From NCBI GenBank assembly GCA_964030785.1, contig OZ034968.1:43462186-43526185 (forward strand): a stretch of 64,000 nt of DNA, written 5' to 3'. Below, one piece after another: positions 10,167 through 22,129 of this stretch (position 1 is the first letter of the stretch; every line of letters begins with the position of its first letter). The position numbers and the translations under genes were made by a program. The DNA is from Siderastrea siderea. Lineage: Eukaryota > Cnidaria > Anthozoa > Scleractinia > Rhizangiidae. Under the pieces are notes generated by a model, which ran no database searches, had not been told where the DNA came from, and saw nothing but the letters and a program-made list of their open reading frames with translations.

Positions 10167-10712
10167 TCTTTCTAATCTAACAAAGCCCCAAAAAGATGTC
10201 AGGCCGGGAGGTCAAGACCGGGGACAAGACGTGGTCCACGTGGTAATTATTTATATGCGATCATTTCTCATTATATGGTTTATAGGGGAGTTATATATAT
10301 ATATAAACACTTACCTGCTTTCTCCTAATCATAATGGTGTAAAATGTTGACAATCCCGTTTCACGATGCAGTCCTCAACAGAACGTTGTTGGAATACCAA
10401 AGGCAAAATCGAGGCAAAAGCATCCAAAGACCAAGGTTGGCTATTTGACTCCGTATTAACCTCGTCAGTCACACGCTGAGTTGTCTCGAGCACGCACGTA
10501 CGCATTACGAAGAACAATCAACTGTTTATTTTTCGCTATTGTTAAAAACCACCGATTTCCGTCTAAATCCCAAATGTTGACAGTCTAGGATATCCAGCAG
10601 TGTTTTCAGTGATAACCTATCCTGGGTATTAAACCCATCTCTATTAACGCTTTCTTTGCTATTTGCCGGTAAATTTGCCAAATTGATTTCTTTTTAGTGT
10701 CAATTGCCGGAA

Positions 10713-11367
10713 ATCCCACACACATCGATCATCAGAAAGTTCTTCACGTCCTTCTGTTGTCCACGTTGGAATCATTTCAGTTACACTGTTGACATATTCC
10801 TCATCATCTAACAGAGAGCAATTCATCTTCCAGTAATTTGGCCCTCTACACTCGTTGTGTAGCTTTCCGCCAAATTCTAAATAGATCGCATCGTGATCAG
10901 TTCTTATAGCTGGAATTATACCCCTCAATTGAACAGAATCATTTAAGTTATTTGAGATTAGCCAATAATCCAGACGACAAAAAATGCGAGGAGATTTTTT
11001 ACTCCATGTGAAACTTTTAACATCTGGGTTTTTAATTCTCCATATATCCACTAAATCAAGTTCACTTTGCAAGCAGTTGATACAAGATGTGACAGATTTT
11101 CGTTGAATAAGAATACCACCTTTCCTGTCAATGGTAGGGTTCAGTGGACAAATCAATCGCCTCCAATAACGATGTTGTTTTCGGAATCTAGATCCTCATT
11201 TTGGAGCGTGATAAGTAATTTAGTTACGAAAGCAACAATATCTTTATCCTTGTTTGGTGCGTATATATTAATTAGCACATATATCTTGTCTTTAATTTCA
11301 GCTTTTAAAATGATATAGTGTCCCAAAGGATCAAGTATTTTTTTGTGTATGGCGCAGTCAACACCCT
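10713..11367 (-). mobile_element. LINE ORF2 endonuclease segment (C-terminal half)
   Basis: The minus-strand reading continues the apurinic/apyrimidinic-like endonuclease of ORF2: YAPNKDKD, a VIGGD block, FTWSKKSPRIFCRLDYWLIS and IIPAIRTDHDAIYLEF, where the Asp-His pair matches the final catalytic SDH-type motif. The main reading starts at 11156, and the upstream part is in another frame, so there is a frameshift near the GGD block. It joins the 13658 segment in frame across TE-C and ends at CVWDF where the unclassified insert begins. Confidence 0.85.
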
Positions 11368-11393
11368 TACAGTATTGTGCAAAAGTAATGCAA

Positions 11394-11560
11394 GCGAAAT
11401 GCGCGAATTTTGTTCTTTGTTCTCGCGAACTTTCAAGTGAAAGTTCGCTCGAAAGTTCGAGTTTAAATTCAGGGCGTTTCGAGCGAAATTTCGCTTAAAC
11501 AAAGCGCGATAATACGGCGATATTTCGGGACGTCAACGAAATTTCGAGCATAATTTCGGT
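11394..11560. repeat. TE-C left arm: GCGAAATTTCGC-type palindrome array
   Basis: Dense GCGAA/TTCGC half-sites combine into palindromes such as GCGAAATTTCGC and CTCGAAAGTTCGAG. The matching right arm lies at 13415-13631. Confidence 0.75.
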
Positions 11561-12639
11561 AGCCAGTTCAAAAAACTGAAAAAATTTTGCTGAGCCTTGA
11601 ACAGTGACACCGGCATTCGTGCAGTTTCCTTTGCGATGTATGCCATTGAACAAAATTATCTTGTCAAGATTGCCAAACAAATGAACTGAGTTTTACTGTT
11701 TTGAAATCTGTGGCTGTAGTGGTACTATTGACTTATAATACTTCGAGAGGATAAAAGAAAATTTAAAAAAACCGGGCAATTGCAAGACCTCAAGTCTACA
11801 GCTGCACGTGAATGTCAATTAAGCGAATGATTTGAAACGGCCAGTTCAGATACTGATGTTGATTCGACGCATAGAATACACTGTACAAAGAACTAACCTT
11901 TAAGAGCTTTTTAAGACTGCGAACTCAATTTGTTCTGAAAACGAAGGCAAAACACTCTAGTTTTGTGCAGTTAAGTAGCTTACAAATGTAAGTAAACTCA
12001 TCACCAAGGACTTATCCAAGGACGACAATTTAACCAGTCGTAAACACGAGACATGTTTAACATGCACAATCAAGTTTTGTTCGCATTTCGGTGATCCACG
12101 CATTTTGCTAACCCACATCAGTGTTCTGATATAGTTTAAACTTGATAGAACAGAGATATCCAAGTTTTCTACGAATATAAACGTTTCCTTGCCCTTACAT
12201 CAACATTGAAAATGCGAACTCTTCTTTGACAGGCAAGACAAAACAAGACTTGCATTACAAGTTCATTAAAACCACGTGCATGATGTCATGGCCGATTGTC
12301 TGATGGTCTTTGCATCTTTACCACCTTAATTTCCCAGCAAAACAGGAATACTCGAAGAAATAGCATAGAAATATATTTTAAGCAACACCACCGCCTTTCA
12401 ACACAGCTGAGAAAGCAAATTGCTGTCTTGACAGCTTTGAGATCTATTCATTGCATTACAGAATGAATCATGCAAAATTTGCATACGGTGTATTGTGTCT
12501 CAATTGACATCTCGAATGACCTTTTAGATCACAGAGTTTTCTTCGGATGTTTTCGTTTTCTGCGAAGATTAATGTGATATCGACTTCAGCGTAATGAATG
12601 GAAATATTTTTTCAGACATTGCTTTGCTTCCTATTCAAA

Positions 12640-13110
12640 GTTTTCGGATATTAATATTTCTCACCTAAGTGCCATGCTTGCAAACGTGTGAAGAAAAAAA
12701 TCGAATTTGTTTGCAATAAAGTACCAAGAAATACTTGGCGCATCGCTGTAATCTCTATTACAAATCGGACCTTTCAATGTAGAGTATTTTCTGGTTCCAT
12801 TCACCTTTATGGGCCTTTCAAAACCGGAGTTATGACTTTTTGAAGATTGCAAAACAAAAGCGCTACTGAAACACTCATCAGTGGCTAATGTTTACTAAAA
12901 AAATATCATTCGCTCACAGTAAGGTCCTGAGAAATACTCGATGCATCGTGTAATCCTTGTTACAAATTGTACCTCTAAATGTGGAGTGTTTTCCTGTTTC
13001 AATTATCTTTATAGAGCTTTTAAAACCGGAGTTATGACTTTTTAGAAATTTGCTGTGACGCTTGCAAAACAAAAGGCGACTGATGCACGGCTAATGTTTA
13101 CTAAATAAAT
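12640..13110. repeat. TE-C core tandem repeat, period about 200 bp
   Basis: Two diverged units are recognisable by AAAACCGGAGTTATGACTTT (ending near 12840 and 13042) and by the preceding AATACTCGATGCATCG and TTACAAAT blocks. The same unit is present about three times in TE-D in reverse orientation. Confidence 0.75.
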
Positions 13111-13414
13111 ATGATTCGCTCAGCGTTGACAAGTATCACTAGTTTTAATTACGGAACATATTAGAGCTACAACGCTTTTGGATTCAAGTATAGTAAACAG
13201 TAGGGCCTTCTTTGGAGAATAACCAGGTAAGTTTGACACAACAATAAATAATTATTACCTAATTTGTTCAGTTGATCGAGAGACTGCATACGCAGATGGA
13301 TCACAGCTGCTTTTCACTTGCACAACCACACCACAGAGATGGTTTATATCGAGTCGAATTTCAAATTCAGCAAAACATTGCCCAGAAATGCTGGAGAATT
13401 GACAGACAAAACAA

Positions 13415-13631
13415 AAATTCGCTCGAAAAATCGCCGTGAAATTTCAAGCGGCGCGAATTATCGCTCGAAAGTTCACTTCGAAAGTTCGAGCATCGCGAAT
13501 TATCACATGAACTTTCGCGCAGAATGAAACAATAGGTGTCACGAAATTTCGGCGATTTATCGCCGCAATTTCGCTGTGAGCGAAATTTCGTTGAAAAGCT
13601 GGGAAAAGCCAGGAAATTCGTCGAAATTGAC
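13415..13631. repeat. TE-C right arm: TTCGCTCGAAAGTTCG palindrome array
   Basis: Arrays of CGAAATTTCG and GCTCGAAAGTTC motifs mirror the left arm in composition rather than as one long inverted repeat. Confidence 0.75.
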
Positions 13632-13657
13632 TTGCATTACTTTTGCACAATACTGTA

Positions 13658-13880
13658 TTAATAAGAATTGCAACACCCCGAGAATTTGAGCTGCCATGGC
13701 AAGTTATAAGGTCCGCACCCCATTCTTTTCTCCATTGTTTCTTCGTTGTTACTGTAGAGTGAGTTTCTTGCAAAAATGAGATGTTTGCACCTTTCCGGCA
13801 CCAAGTAAAAACAGATCTTCTTTTATTAAAATTGTAATGCCCTTTACATTTAGCGATAATAATTTTAGCGCCTCAGTCAT
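13658..13880 (-). mobile_element. LINE ORF2 start: endonuclease N-terminus
   Basis: The likely ORF2 start is the ATG at 13880 (MTEALKLLSLNVKGI), followed after a one-base frameshift by FNKRRSVFTWCRKG, ISFLQETHST and a KEWGADLITCHGSSNSRGVAILIN block. LLSLNV and LQETH are the first two motifs of LINE endonucleases, and the Glu of QETH is the catalytic metal-binding residue. TE-C interrupts it immediately after the ILIN residues. Confidence 0.85.
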
Positions 13881-14113
13881 CTTTTGACCTCACAATTGTT
13901 GCTAATGAGACTGCAGAAGGAGGACTGAAACAAAGGGAAGAGTGATGATGAAATATTTTGAATGACAAATGTAGATGCAAATCCAAAATCGTAAATAAAC
14001 AGGTAATACTCAGTAGTAGATAATAAGTACGGTTGAATATAAGTTTGTTCGCGAGTACAACATAAAATAACGACAAGAAAGAACAAATTCCACTGAAAAG
14101 AAAATAAATACAG

Positions 14114-15098
14114 CTAGCAATACAGAGAACAATACGAGACTTGCAGGAGTAACAACATAAAATATAAACAAATGCGCGAATTATCCATCTGACGTGCATT
14201 TACGCTCTGCAGCTCATCATCTGCCTTGGAATTACTGCTCATAATTAATCCATAGTATGGAAGATTATCTGTTTCCTTTCCTTTGTAAACTTGACCATTT
14301 ATAATCAGTTTGTCAACCTTAATGAAGGCTTGTTGCTTTTCTCGCTTAGCCTTCTTTAGAACCGGGTACAGTTTTGCGTGAATATCATCTATTTCTTTCG
14401 GATAATCATGAGAAAGTCCAATTCCGGTATCTTTCAGGTTTTTGACTGAAGACCAAACGGATTGTTTGTCTTGGTAGAAACTAAATTTGCAATAACGGGT
14501 CGAGGCTTAGTAGGATTGTCTTGGTTGCGCTGAGTTGGCATACGGTGGACATGCTCAAATCGAATTTCATCTACATCTTCTTTTGAGATATTCATTTTTT
14601 CTTCAAACATTGATTTTACTAATTCTTCTGTACCTCTGGGCATCTCACCTCCAATTTCCAGCAGGTTGAAGATCTTTATATTCTTCCTACGAGTGTAAGC
14701 CGCCAGCTTGATATTTCTGCTTTCAGCTTGTTGAGTTGATCAGCATTGTCGGCCACCAGGGAACACGTGTTGACCAAGCTAACTTTGAGTTCGGTTAGTT
14801 CTTCTTGACTGGAAGAGACAGCATTTCTCCATTCTTTATTTTCCTTCTCTATCTCTATTAAACGTGTCTTTAGGGCTTCTATCTCAGGCAGTATGGCTAA
14901 GAGTTGATCAATTTTGACCTCCAGTCTCTTCATGTTCTCCGAAGCATCGCAGCAATGGCCGCGGGCCACGAGCCATTCTTCGTCAGTTTGAGAGCCATAT
15001 TCGCGTTGTCGTTTACGCATTGGCCTTCTTCCACTTGAATCATCATTTTCCTGGTCTTCATTCATAATTACAGCAGACGGAAAACTGAAACGTTTCAA
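14114..15098 (-). mobile_element. LINE ORF1 (coiled coil and RNA-binding domain), frameshifted
   Basis: ORF1 probably starts at 15098 or at an internal Met (VIMNEDQEND). Residues about 55-125 form a leucine/isoleucine heptad coiled coil (IDQLLAILPEIEALKTRLIE). After a frameshift near 14680 it continues with MPRGTEELVKSMFEEKMN and RFEHVHRM, and after a second frameshift near 14440 with SHDYPKEIDDIHAKLYPVL and KREKQQAFIKVDKLIINGQ. These blocks fit the RRM and C-terminal domains of L1-type ORF1 proteins. Two frameshifts make this copy non-functional. Sequence up to about 15400 is probably the 5' UTR. Confidence 0.8.
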
Positions 15099-15399
15099 AT
15101 ATCACATAATTTTTCAAACCTTATTGCAGAGCAGAAAATGTACGTCCATCACCGTCCACTACCGCTGACTATCTCTTCTGCCTTATCAATAGTCTTGAAC
15201 CTTTTAAGCAGAAAGTTTACAACTCTTTGACGGATTGATGGAGCTGCAATGAATGAATGTAAAACAATGATGTGGTCACACTTTGGTGCAAACAGTTGGT
15301 ACAAAGAAATTCTGGCAAGCTTGCAAAATTGAAAGTTAAAAGCATCACAACAAGGCAGTTTCTTGAATGATCCAAGATGGCGGCTCAAAATGGAGGCCT

Positions 15400-17050
15400 A
15401 ACAACGAATTTCAACCTTCTCTTTCTTGGAAGCTGGGAATCACTGAGCCGTTACTTTGTAAATAACAACATAACAATACATAAACTACACAGTAAGGAAA
15501 ATAACATGAAACAATTTTTGCACCTTCACCCGTAAGTACCACCTTAAGCTGAGAACTACAGCTCAGCTACTACACAAGCAAAATATATTGAGGCAATAAG
15601 GCATTTTATATCCAAACTCTCTTCGGCAAAGATTTTTCCACAACATTATACAAAAGTTGCTGAAAGTTCCGAAGACTGCAAATTCTATCATTGCTGATTC
15701 TTGAGAAAACCGCTCAACCCTGAACTGTCATCGTCTGTGAGCTTCAATCGTGGCATGGCGTGATTGATCGATTGGAAACTAGCCCACTTCCCAGATGCAG
15801 CAAACATTACACCCAATTCCTGTATGGGGCTGAAAATCACCTGATTAATTGTTTCACTGCAAGTTTTTTTTGCTTGATTGGGGGTTTCTCTGCCTAGCAC
15901 GCAATGATTTTACACCAGTACTTGTACATGTGCATGGCACTGAGCAGACTGAACTGGTCGAGACAATGCTTTCAGTGCTATTTCTCAAATTTCTCATGGG
16001 AAATTATGCCGTCAAAAACAACGCGACGTAACAAAAACAGTGATGTTATAAACAAGAGACCATACTCACTAAGGGATTTGCCGTACAACTCAAATCTGGT
16101 GGGTGTTGATGATACATATAACTTGTTGACAATAATGCGATTCTGTGCCTGTGTAGGGATAAGTGGAGACCAGTTTGTCAAGGGGATTGACCAGCTGTAT
16201 TGGGCTCTAGCATCAGGCTTTTAAAACATGGAAACAGAATATTGTAGTGTGATAAGACCCTGGTTTTATATGTAGGTACATTTCAACCTCCTATCGTTTT
16301 AATCAAGTAACAATTCAGACTTTAATTAAGAAAAAATCAACAGGTGATAACAAAACTGTGACGACGTTTCAGTCTCTATGAAAAGCTCATTTTGATCAGC
16401 CAGCTGAATGGCAAAGCAGACGTAAAAGTCAGTTAGGAACTGCATGACTTGCGTTCATGCACGTGTTCTTTGGGGATTTGCCTTTCATGGTACTTGACAT
16501 GTATAACGATTACCCCCCCCCCCCCCCCGCTGTGTTAGCCTTCTCGAATTTTTTTTTCATTCAATCAATTCGCAGTTTTCAAAGTGTAAAAAGCTCAAAG
16601 AACCATATGAGTTCTCTATCCCTCTCCAGTGGTTGATTACGGGTGACCTCCCCTGACATGCTCTGGAAGTAGTTGCCATTCGTGCTCAAAATCTTTCACA
16701 GCAGTGCTTGTAGACGCCTGATTTTGAAACTCTTTTTTGTTAAATTAAGGAAGCCTTCCTGACGCTGTTTGTTAACTTGTCTCTGTACTTTCTTCACCTG
16801 GCCTTCGTAAACTTCACTTACGGCCTTTGAAATGATGACTGACAAAATGAAATTACTTTGGCGAAGCACTTGCGTTTTTCCTTTTCATTCCTCGCGTGTG
16901 CTATAAACTCATCAAATGGAACAAATTCCCAATCCTGAACTTCATAATTTGCTGACACCCTGAAAGGCCATTTCATAAAGCTGATGTCTACGTACAGTAA
17001 AGGTTATCTACGTTTTGGTGACATTAAGGATACTGCCAATAGCTAGACTG
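15400..17050. other. No supported gene; poly-C run near 16510
   Basis: Several short ORFs occur on both strands but none has a recognisable domain or convincing splice sites. A homopolymer C run lies at about 16512-16528. The region separates the LINE from the pseudogene that starts near 17055 and may include diverged 5' parts of it. Confidence 0.5.
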
Positions 17051-17054
17051 GATA

Positions 17055-18510
17055 ATGTCAGGAGCATATAATGGGAAGAAAGAGTCCCATAAGGCAGTAA
17101 ATGCAGTTTTAGAATGTGTCCAAAAATTCCAAGATGCTGGTTTGTGCGATATCTGCACTGAATCAGGGATAATCGCAGAAGGTTCAGACTCAGATGTGCT
17201 CGAAGGAGATGTACAATCATGCAGATCGACTTCACAAGTGCATATACCAGGCCTTACTGTAAGAAGCTAACTGGTTGCTACATTTCTATGCAGTTTATCA
17301 TATGATCCCATGGTTCTTTGCATAGGACAAGTTTAATTATGCGAGATATCTGGTGTACTACGCACAAATGGCGAACCTTCCAGTGGATCATCCTGATGTA
17401 TGTACATTGGAATTTTATGGAAGGCCATTTTTCTGTGCAGCTAGCCGGTGGGAGTCCGTTTAGGAGGATTCTCTTGGATCAGACCATGGACGTAACTTTC
17501 AACAAAGGCACAAAGACGACAGGGATCATGACAAGATTCAGCTTGAAGACCAGCGCTGTAAATAGATTTTACCTTACAGCAGAGTACAGGTGTGCTTTTC
17601 TCGATCAGCTGAGGAGTTTAGTACAAGCAAAGTGACCTCAATTTCACCACGATGAGATGCAATCACCGAGAATGCCTAAAGATGAAGAGCAAGTATTGGC
17701 AGTTGAAGGCCTCATCGAGAGCTGGAATAATCCATTCGTAGGAAACCAAGACCTCAACAACATCTCAACAGCGAAAGATGCTCCTGTAGATATGTCATAT
17801 GACATACTTCACGCCTGAAGAACAGATTTGAGAACAAAAATTCCAGCAATTCAAAGAGGAAAGGCTTCAAAGCTCCCCTCTTAAGAAGAAGTGTTACGAT
17901 CCTGTGAAGTTAAAAAACTGAAGATGTTTACGTCACTCAGTAAGAAGAAAACAGTCTCGAAGCGAAGAACCATGATACTCAAGGCCAACAGATCTGTTTT
18001 TGGGAGAATGATAATTACAGGACAAAGTAGGAAGATTGAAGTTAAGGACAAGCTGCAACATAGCCTTGGTCCTATGCCTTGGGCATTGTTGACAGCAGAG
18101 GATTTTCCTCTGAAGACCAACAAGGAGGCATTGGCTTCTTAACCGCGAAAGAATGTCCAGCTAACTGACGGGTCACCAAATAACTCAGCTACTGTTTTTG
18201 ATGGGATGGCTCTCGTACAGAAAGTGAGCTTCAAAAGCACCCAGATCGCCTTTGGAAGACTGGAATCCTCCTTGATGGGCATGGTCTTACTTGAAAGGCT
18301 TAGATAGCAACAGGATCAACTTCGTTTCCTATAACGAAAATTCCATTAAGAATACAGAAAAAAGCATGGGAGGGGAAGTGCCTGGTACGTGCAAGGTGGT
18401 TATGACACAGTGGTGGTCACCTCAGAAGACACCGATGTGTTTGTGCTGCTTCTGGCCTTTTCCAGTTCCATTGATGCCAGAAGTGAAACACAGTTGACTA
18501 GCAGTTTTTC
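17055..18510 (+). pseudogene. Decayed copy of a cnidarian multi-copy gene of unknown function (FDGMALVQK family)
   Basis: Blocks recognisable in order on the plus strand are AGLCDICTESGIIAEGS, KFNYARYLVYYAQM (17330), SPFRRILLDQTMDVTFNKGT and AVNRFYLTAEYRCAFLDQL (17450-17620), LIESWNNPF (17710), KKTVSKRRTMILKANRSVFG and HSLGPMPWALLTA (17945-18090), QLTDGSPNNSATVFDGMAL (18160-18220) and YDTVVVTSEDTDVFVLLLAF (18400-18460). From memory this order matches a large uncharacterised family in corals and other animals, in which the last block has a PIN-like SxDTDVxVL motif. There are at least three frame changes and several stops, so it is a pseudogene. The family's mobile or host status is not known to me. 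Confidence 0.65.
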
Positions 18511-18519
18511 CATTTGAAT

Positions 18520-19660
18520 ACCGCTGAACTTCGAGTGAGACTAAAGAACTCTGGCAGATGAAGATTAATGGATACTCAAGAACACAAATATGGTGTAAAA
18601 GCATGTTTTACCGCGCTAAAATCAAGTCCAGAATAAAGTAGTTTTCAATTGACTGTGGAAAGTAATTTGCATTTGCTTTAGTTTTGCCTTACTTTGCTCT
18701 GCGGTTGGTAAAAAAACAAACAAAAAAAAACAGCACCACTTTCTCAACCAATCAAAAGTGAAACCAAACCACTCCCGACATGCTCGCAATCGTGTCGTGC
18801 TTGGCGTCGGTTACATGTATTTGCTTGTCCTTCTGATTGGTTCATTGTGTTGTTGGTGTCTGTTGTAATTGGTCAGAGTAATTGCTTTTGTTTTGCTATC
18901 ACAACACTCAAGAAAACCGCTCCAACACGTGGCAGTAACTTATTGACTGACTCAAAGGAGAGTATTAAAAAGAAACTTCACATTTCATGATGAAACTTAG
19001 TTCAATATCCATTTTTCAGAACAATTCAAATTGGCAGGAGCAGACGTGATTTACGCAATCCAACTAAATAGCAAAAATTGACCTATTGGCTGTGATAGGC
19101 CACTTTGTTTAGTTCGAATGAAATCTAGGGGACTGGGTTCTAGTTATCAAGGATGCCAAAAAGTGAAAGTTTGTTGTCACAGTAGACATTTTATGGGCTT
19201 TAAAGTATTGTGATAACGATCTCTAGTAAGTAGGAAAGGATTAAAACATAAAACAGTGTAATGATATCGAATAAGAAAGCACAGGAAAGCGCTAGAAAGA
19301 AAAGAATGCGTTTTCGACTATTAAGGCTCATGAGACCAGTCGTGATTACACCCTGTCCAAAAGTATTGATTAAAATGGCATACTGGTTGACTGGGCTTCA
19401 TTTTTGACTTGTTTATTAAGTCGTTTCCCCAGTTCCGTACAATAAAGTAAGTAAATTATGTTGGGAATGCTATGTATAATTCTCACGTTGGAAAATGGCC
19501 CAATGGGGGAGGGGTAAGAAAAGGTGTCATTTTCCCCCTGAAGGTGACACAATTGGCAATGCTATCACCTGAAAATGTAAACTAGGGATGTTGACCTACA
19601 TCACCATGGACATTAGCCTTTGTCCCCCTGAGTGGTACCAATCGGCCAAATTTCGGGTCC
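18520..19660. other. No supported gene between pseudogene and BEL/Pao element
   Basis: AT-rich sequence with an A-rich run near 18710-18735. I looked here for a downstream LTR of the BEL/Pao element and found no sequence repeated upstream of its gag. No gene is supported. Confidence 0.5.
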
Positions 19661-19664
19661 TGGC

Positions 19665-21047
19665 TCATGCACTATCCAGGAGGCATATCTTGGTAATGGG
19701 GCGGTGAAACACTCCATTAGCTGTCTTGATCCTGGCCGAACGCACACCTCCATCTTGTCCGGTGAACACTTCCACCACACGGCCAAGTGGCCATCTGTTG
19801 CGAACCACGTTATCCTCTGCAATAAGTACTAAGTCGCCAGGCTGCACATTTCTTCTCAATTTGACCCAATTCTGTCTTCTTTTGAGAGCCGGCAGATACT
19901 CTCGTATCCGTCTCTTCCAATAGTGATCCACAAGGAACTGGACCTTCCTCCATCGCCTTCGGGAAAACTTGTCCTCACTCACAAATACTCCAGGCGGGAG
20001 TTGCGTAGCTCTCTGCAACAAGAAGTGATTCGGTGTCAAGGCTGCGAAATCTGCAGGATCATCTGAAACAGCGGTTATGGGGCGGTTATTGACAATTGAC
20101 TCGATTTCAGCAAGAAATGTTCTCAGTTCAAGATCATTAAGAAGCCCATCTCCAACAACGTTCTTCAAATGCTTCTTTGTAGTTTGCACTAGGCGTTCCC
20201 ATACTCCGGACATATGAATTGAAGCAGGTGGTTGCAAGACCCACTTGATGCCCTTTTGCTGCAGCTGTCGTTCAATCTTTTCTTCAGTCCACTCCACAAT
20301 GGACTCCTTCAACTCTCTGTTGGCTCCAATAAAGTTAGTCCCTCGATCAGACCAAATTTCTTTAGGCAGTCCTCTTCTACTGACAAACGGTCGAAGTATC
20401 ATAATAAAATCATCTGCCTCTAGCGATGGAGTCACTTCAAGGTAAACAGCACGAGTTGTGAGACACGTAAATAGACATCCCCATCTCTTTGCGGTTCTGC
20501 GGCCCCACTTAACTGTTAGTGGCCCGAAGAGGTCAACACCTGTGAAGGTAAATGGAGGATGGTACGCTTCTGACCTTGCCTTGGGCAAGGGTCCCATGAC
20601 CTGCTCTGCTGGTTTGACATTCAGTCTTCGGCATTTCACACAATTCCTTATCGTTCCCTTTACTAGACTTCTTCTAGCAACGATCCAAAACATTCTTCTC
20701 AGCTCACATAACGTTTGCTCCCTTCCACTATGAGCAGCACTCTCGTGATAGTGGGGAACAAGCAATTGGCTGACATGATGGCCCTTTGGCAGAATCATTG
20801 GGTGTTTTTCATCCCAGGACAGCGCCGCCGCTTCCTTCAATCGACCACCCACTCGCAAGGTTCCACGTATTAACAGTGGTCTCAGGTTCGCTAGCTTGCT
20901 TGATTTCTTGACTTCTTTATTCTTCTTTAATTCTTTGACGTCTTCAGTAAAGCGTTCATTCTGGACACTGCAGACTATAACATGGGTTGCCTGATTAAGT
21001 TCCTCTAAAGTCAATGATCCAGTGACATGGGCAGTGCTCTTAATCAT
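19665..21047 (-). pseudogene. BEL/Pao integrase region
   Basis: A 460-residue open frame. The N-terminal part has a zinc-binding HHCC-type region (HYHESAAHSGREQTL and NCVKCRRLN). The catalytic core shows FTGVDLFGPLTVKWG (first Asp) and IWSDRGTNFIGA (second Asp), and then ASIHMSGVWERLVQTTK, where the usual third acidic residue falls near WERL. The C-terminal DUF5641-type segment has GDLVLIAEDNVVRNRWPLG. The domain is intact by eye, but its upstream connection to RNase H is broken around 21050-21105. It would mediate DNA insertion in a complete element. Confidence 0.88.
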
Positions 21048-21105
21048 GATCCAATGACAAAATCAGACTATCCATGCAACACGGCGCTGTAAGGAACTGC
21101 AGTTC

Positions 21106-21975
21106 TCAACAAGTTCCTTTAGTCCTCTTCATTCGGTAATGTATCATCACTATTGGTGTTAGTGGTAGAGTTGATATCACGATCATTCTGCTTGCCACTG
21201 ATTTGGTGAACATTTGTTGAAGCTTGCACTTCTGGATCATTTTCTGGATCTTTTTCACCACCTTATTTGGCCAATGATCTTCTGGCTCGCACAGTAACTC
21301 TGGCCCTCTCCACCAGCGATGCTGAGTGGACAATTTCTGAGGCTTCAGACCGTGCGAGGCATCATCAGCGGGGTTCATTCGTTCTGGACAATGTCCCCAT
21401 TGATTAGGGGTAGTCACCTCACGTATTTCAACTACACAGTTGGCAACGTACTTCTGAAAACGCCTGCTTTCATTCTTGATATAATGCAAAGTTGTTTGAG
21501 AATCCGTCCAGAATGTAGCCCTACTAATCTTGTACGTCAGTTCATCCATTAACACTCTGTACATCTTCACAGACAATGTAGCTGCTTGCAGTTCAAGCCT
21601 CGGGATCAAGATCGGTCTCACAGGCGAACTTCTGGACCTTCCAATCAGGAATGAACATCTGATAGCTCCACTTGAATGAATAGATCTGAGGTAAGAACAC
21701 ATGCCATAACTGTCCTCAGAGGCATCTGAGAACAAGTGCAAAGATACATCAAGTACTTCTGTCTGATCAGCAAGATGGCACCATGGTACTTGAACTTGTG
21801 ACAAGGTGGGCAACTCGCTCTTCCACTTGTTCCAGTGGCACTGCAAATCTTCAGGTATCTCATCATCCCATCCCAGTTTCAGCTTCCAAAGTTTCTGTAA
21901 GATCTTAGCTTCCAGTGCTACTGGGCAGACAAATCCCATGGGGTCATACAGACAACTTACTGCTGACAGAATTCC
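21106..21975 (-). pseudogene. BEL/Pao RNase H and pol linker region
   Basis: The frame opens with ILSAVSCLYDPMGFVCPV, typical of the A17/Pao pol segment after RT, continues through a Trp-rich linker, and reaches SLHLFSDASEDSYGMCSY, an RNase H-like start with the catalytic Asp in FSDAS. LIPRLELQAATLS and ATFWTDSQTTLHYI supply the next acidic residues, and MNPADDASHG the last motif. It ends at a stop at 21106 before the integrase frame. Confidence 0.85.
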
Positions 21976-22129
21976 ATTTCGTCAGTGGTTGGTTTGGCTC
22001 GCGAACCGTGAATAGGAAGACTTCCTTTTCCACGTCCCACTGAACTCCTAATGTTCTTTCAACCAGGAGGTCGTCGAGATCCAAGTCTAGGTTTGGTCTC
22101 GCTTGCTCTTCCTCAGGTATCACAGACAG

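Larger units (their letters stand above)
8346..10712. mobile_element. Unclassified insertion in the LINE, about 2.4 kb
   Basis: The LINE frame breaks after a CVWDF block at about 10713 and resumes at about 8345 with NIRAHAISHSKRK, so the sequence between is an insertion. The left end is a run of G (8342-8353) followed by a GGTACTCTGAAAA stretch and CCCTATACTAGAC-like repeats that I associate with dispersed coral repeats. I could not identify matching terminal repeats or a target duplication. It holds a minus-strand ORF (9681-10166), a TTAA MITE (9207-9577) and a short TA run near 10290. Confidence 0.55.
11370..13655. mobile_element. TE-C: TA-inserted TIR element, 2286 bp
   Basis: The 24-bp terminal inverted repeats (11370-11393, 13632-13655) are identical and begin CAGTATTGTGCAAAAGTAAT, in the style of mariner ends. 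A TA duplication flanks them (11368-11369, 13656-13657). The arms are rich in TTCG/CGAA palindromes. The core (about 11800-13300) is homologous, in reverse orientation, to TE-D. No transposase is visible. Removing it with one TA restores the LINE endonuclease frame. Confidence 0.88.

Noticed and set aside
19000..19660. 3' LTR of the BEL/Pao element
   Set aside because: I found no matching copy upstream of gag, no clear TG...CA borders and no polypurine tract that would define it.
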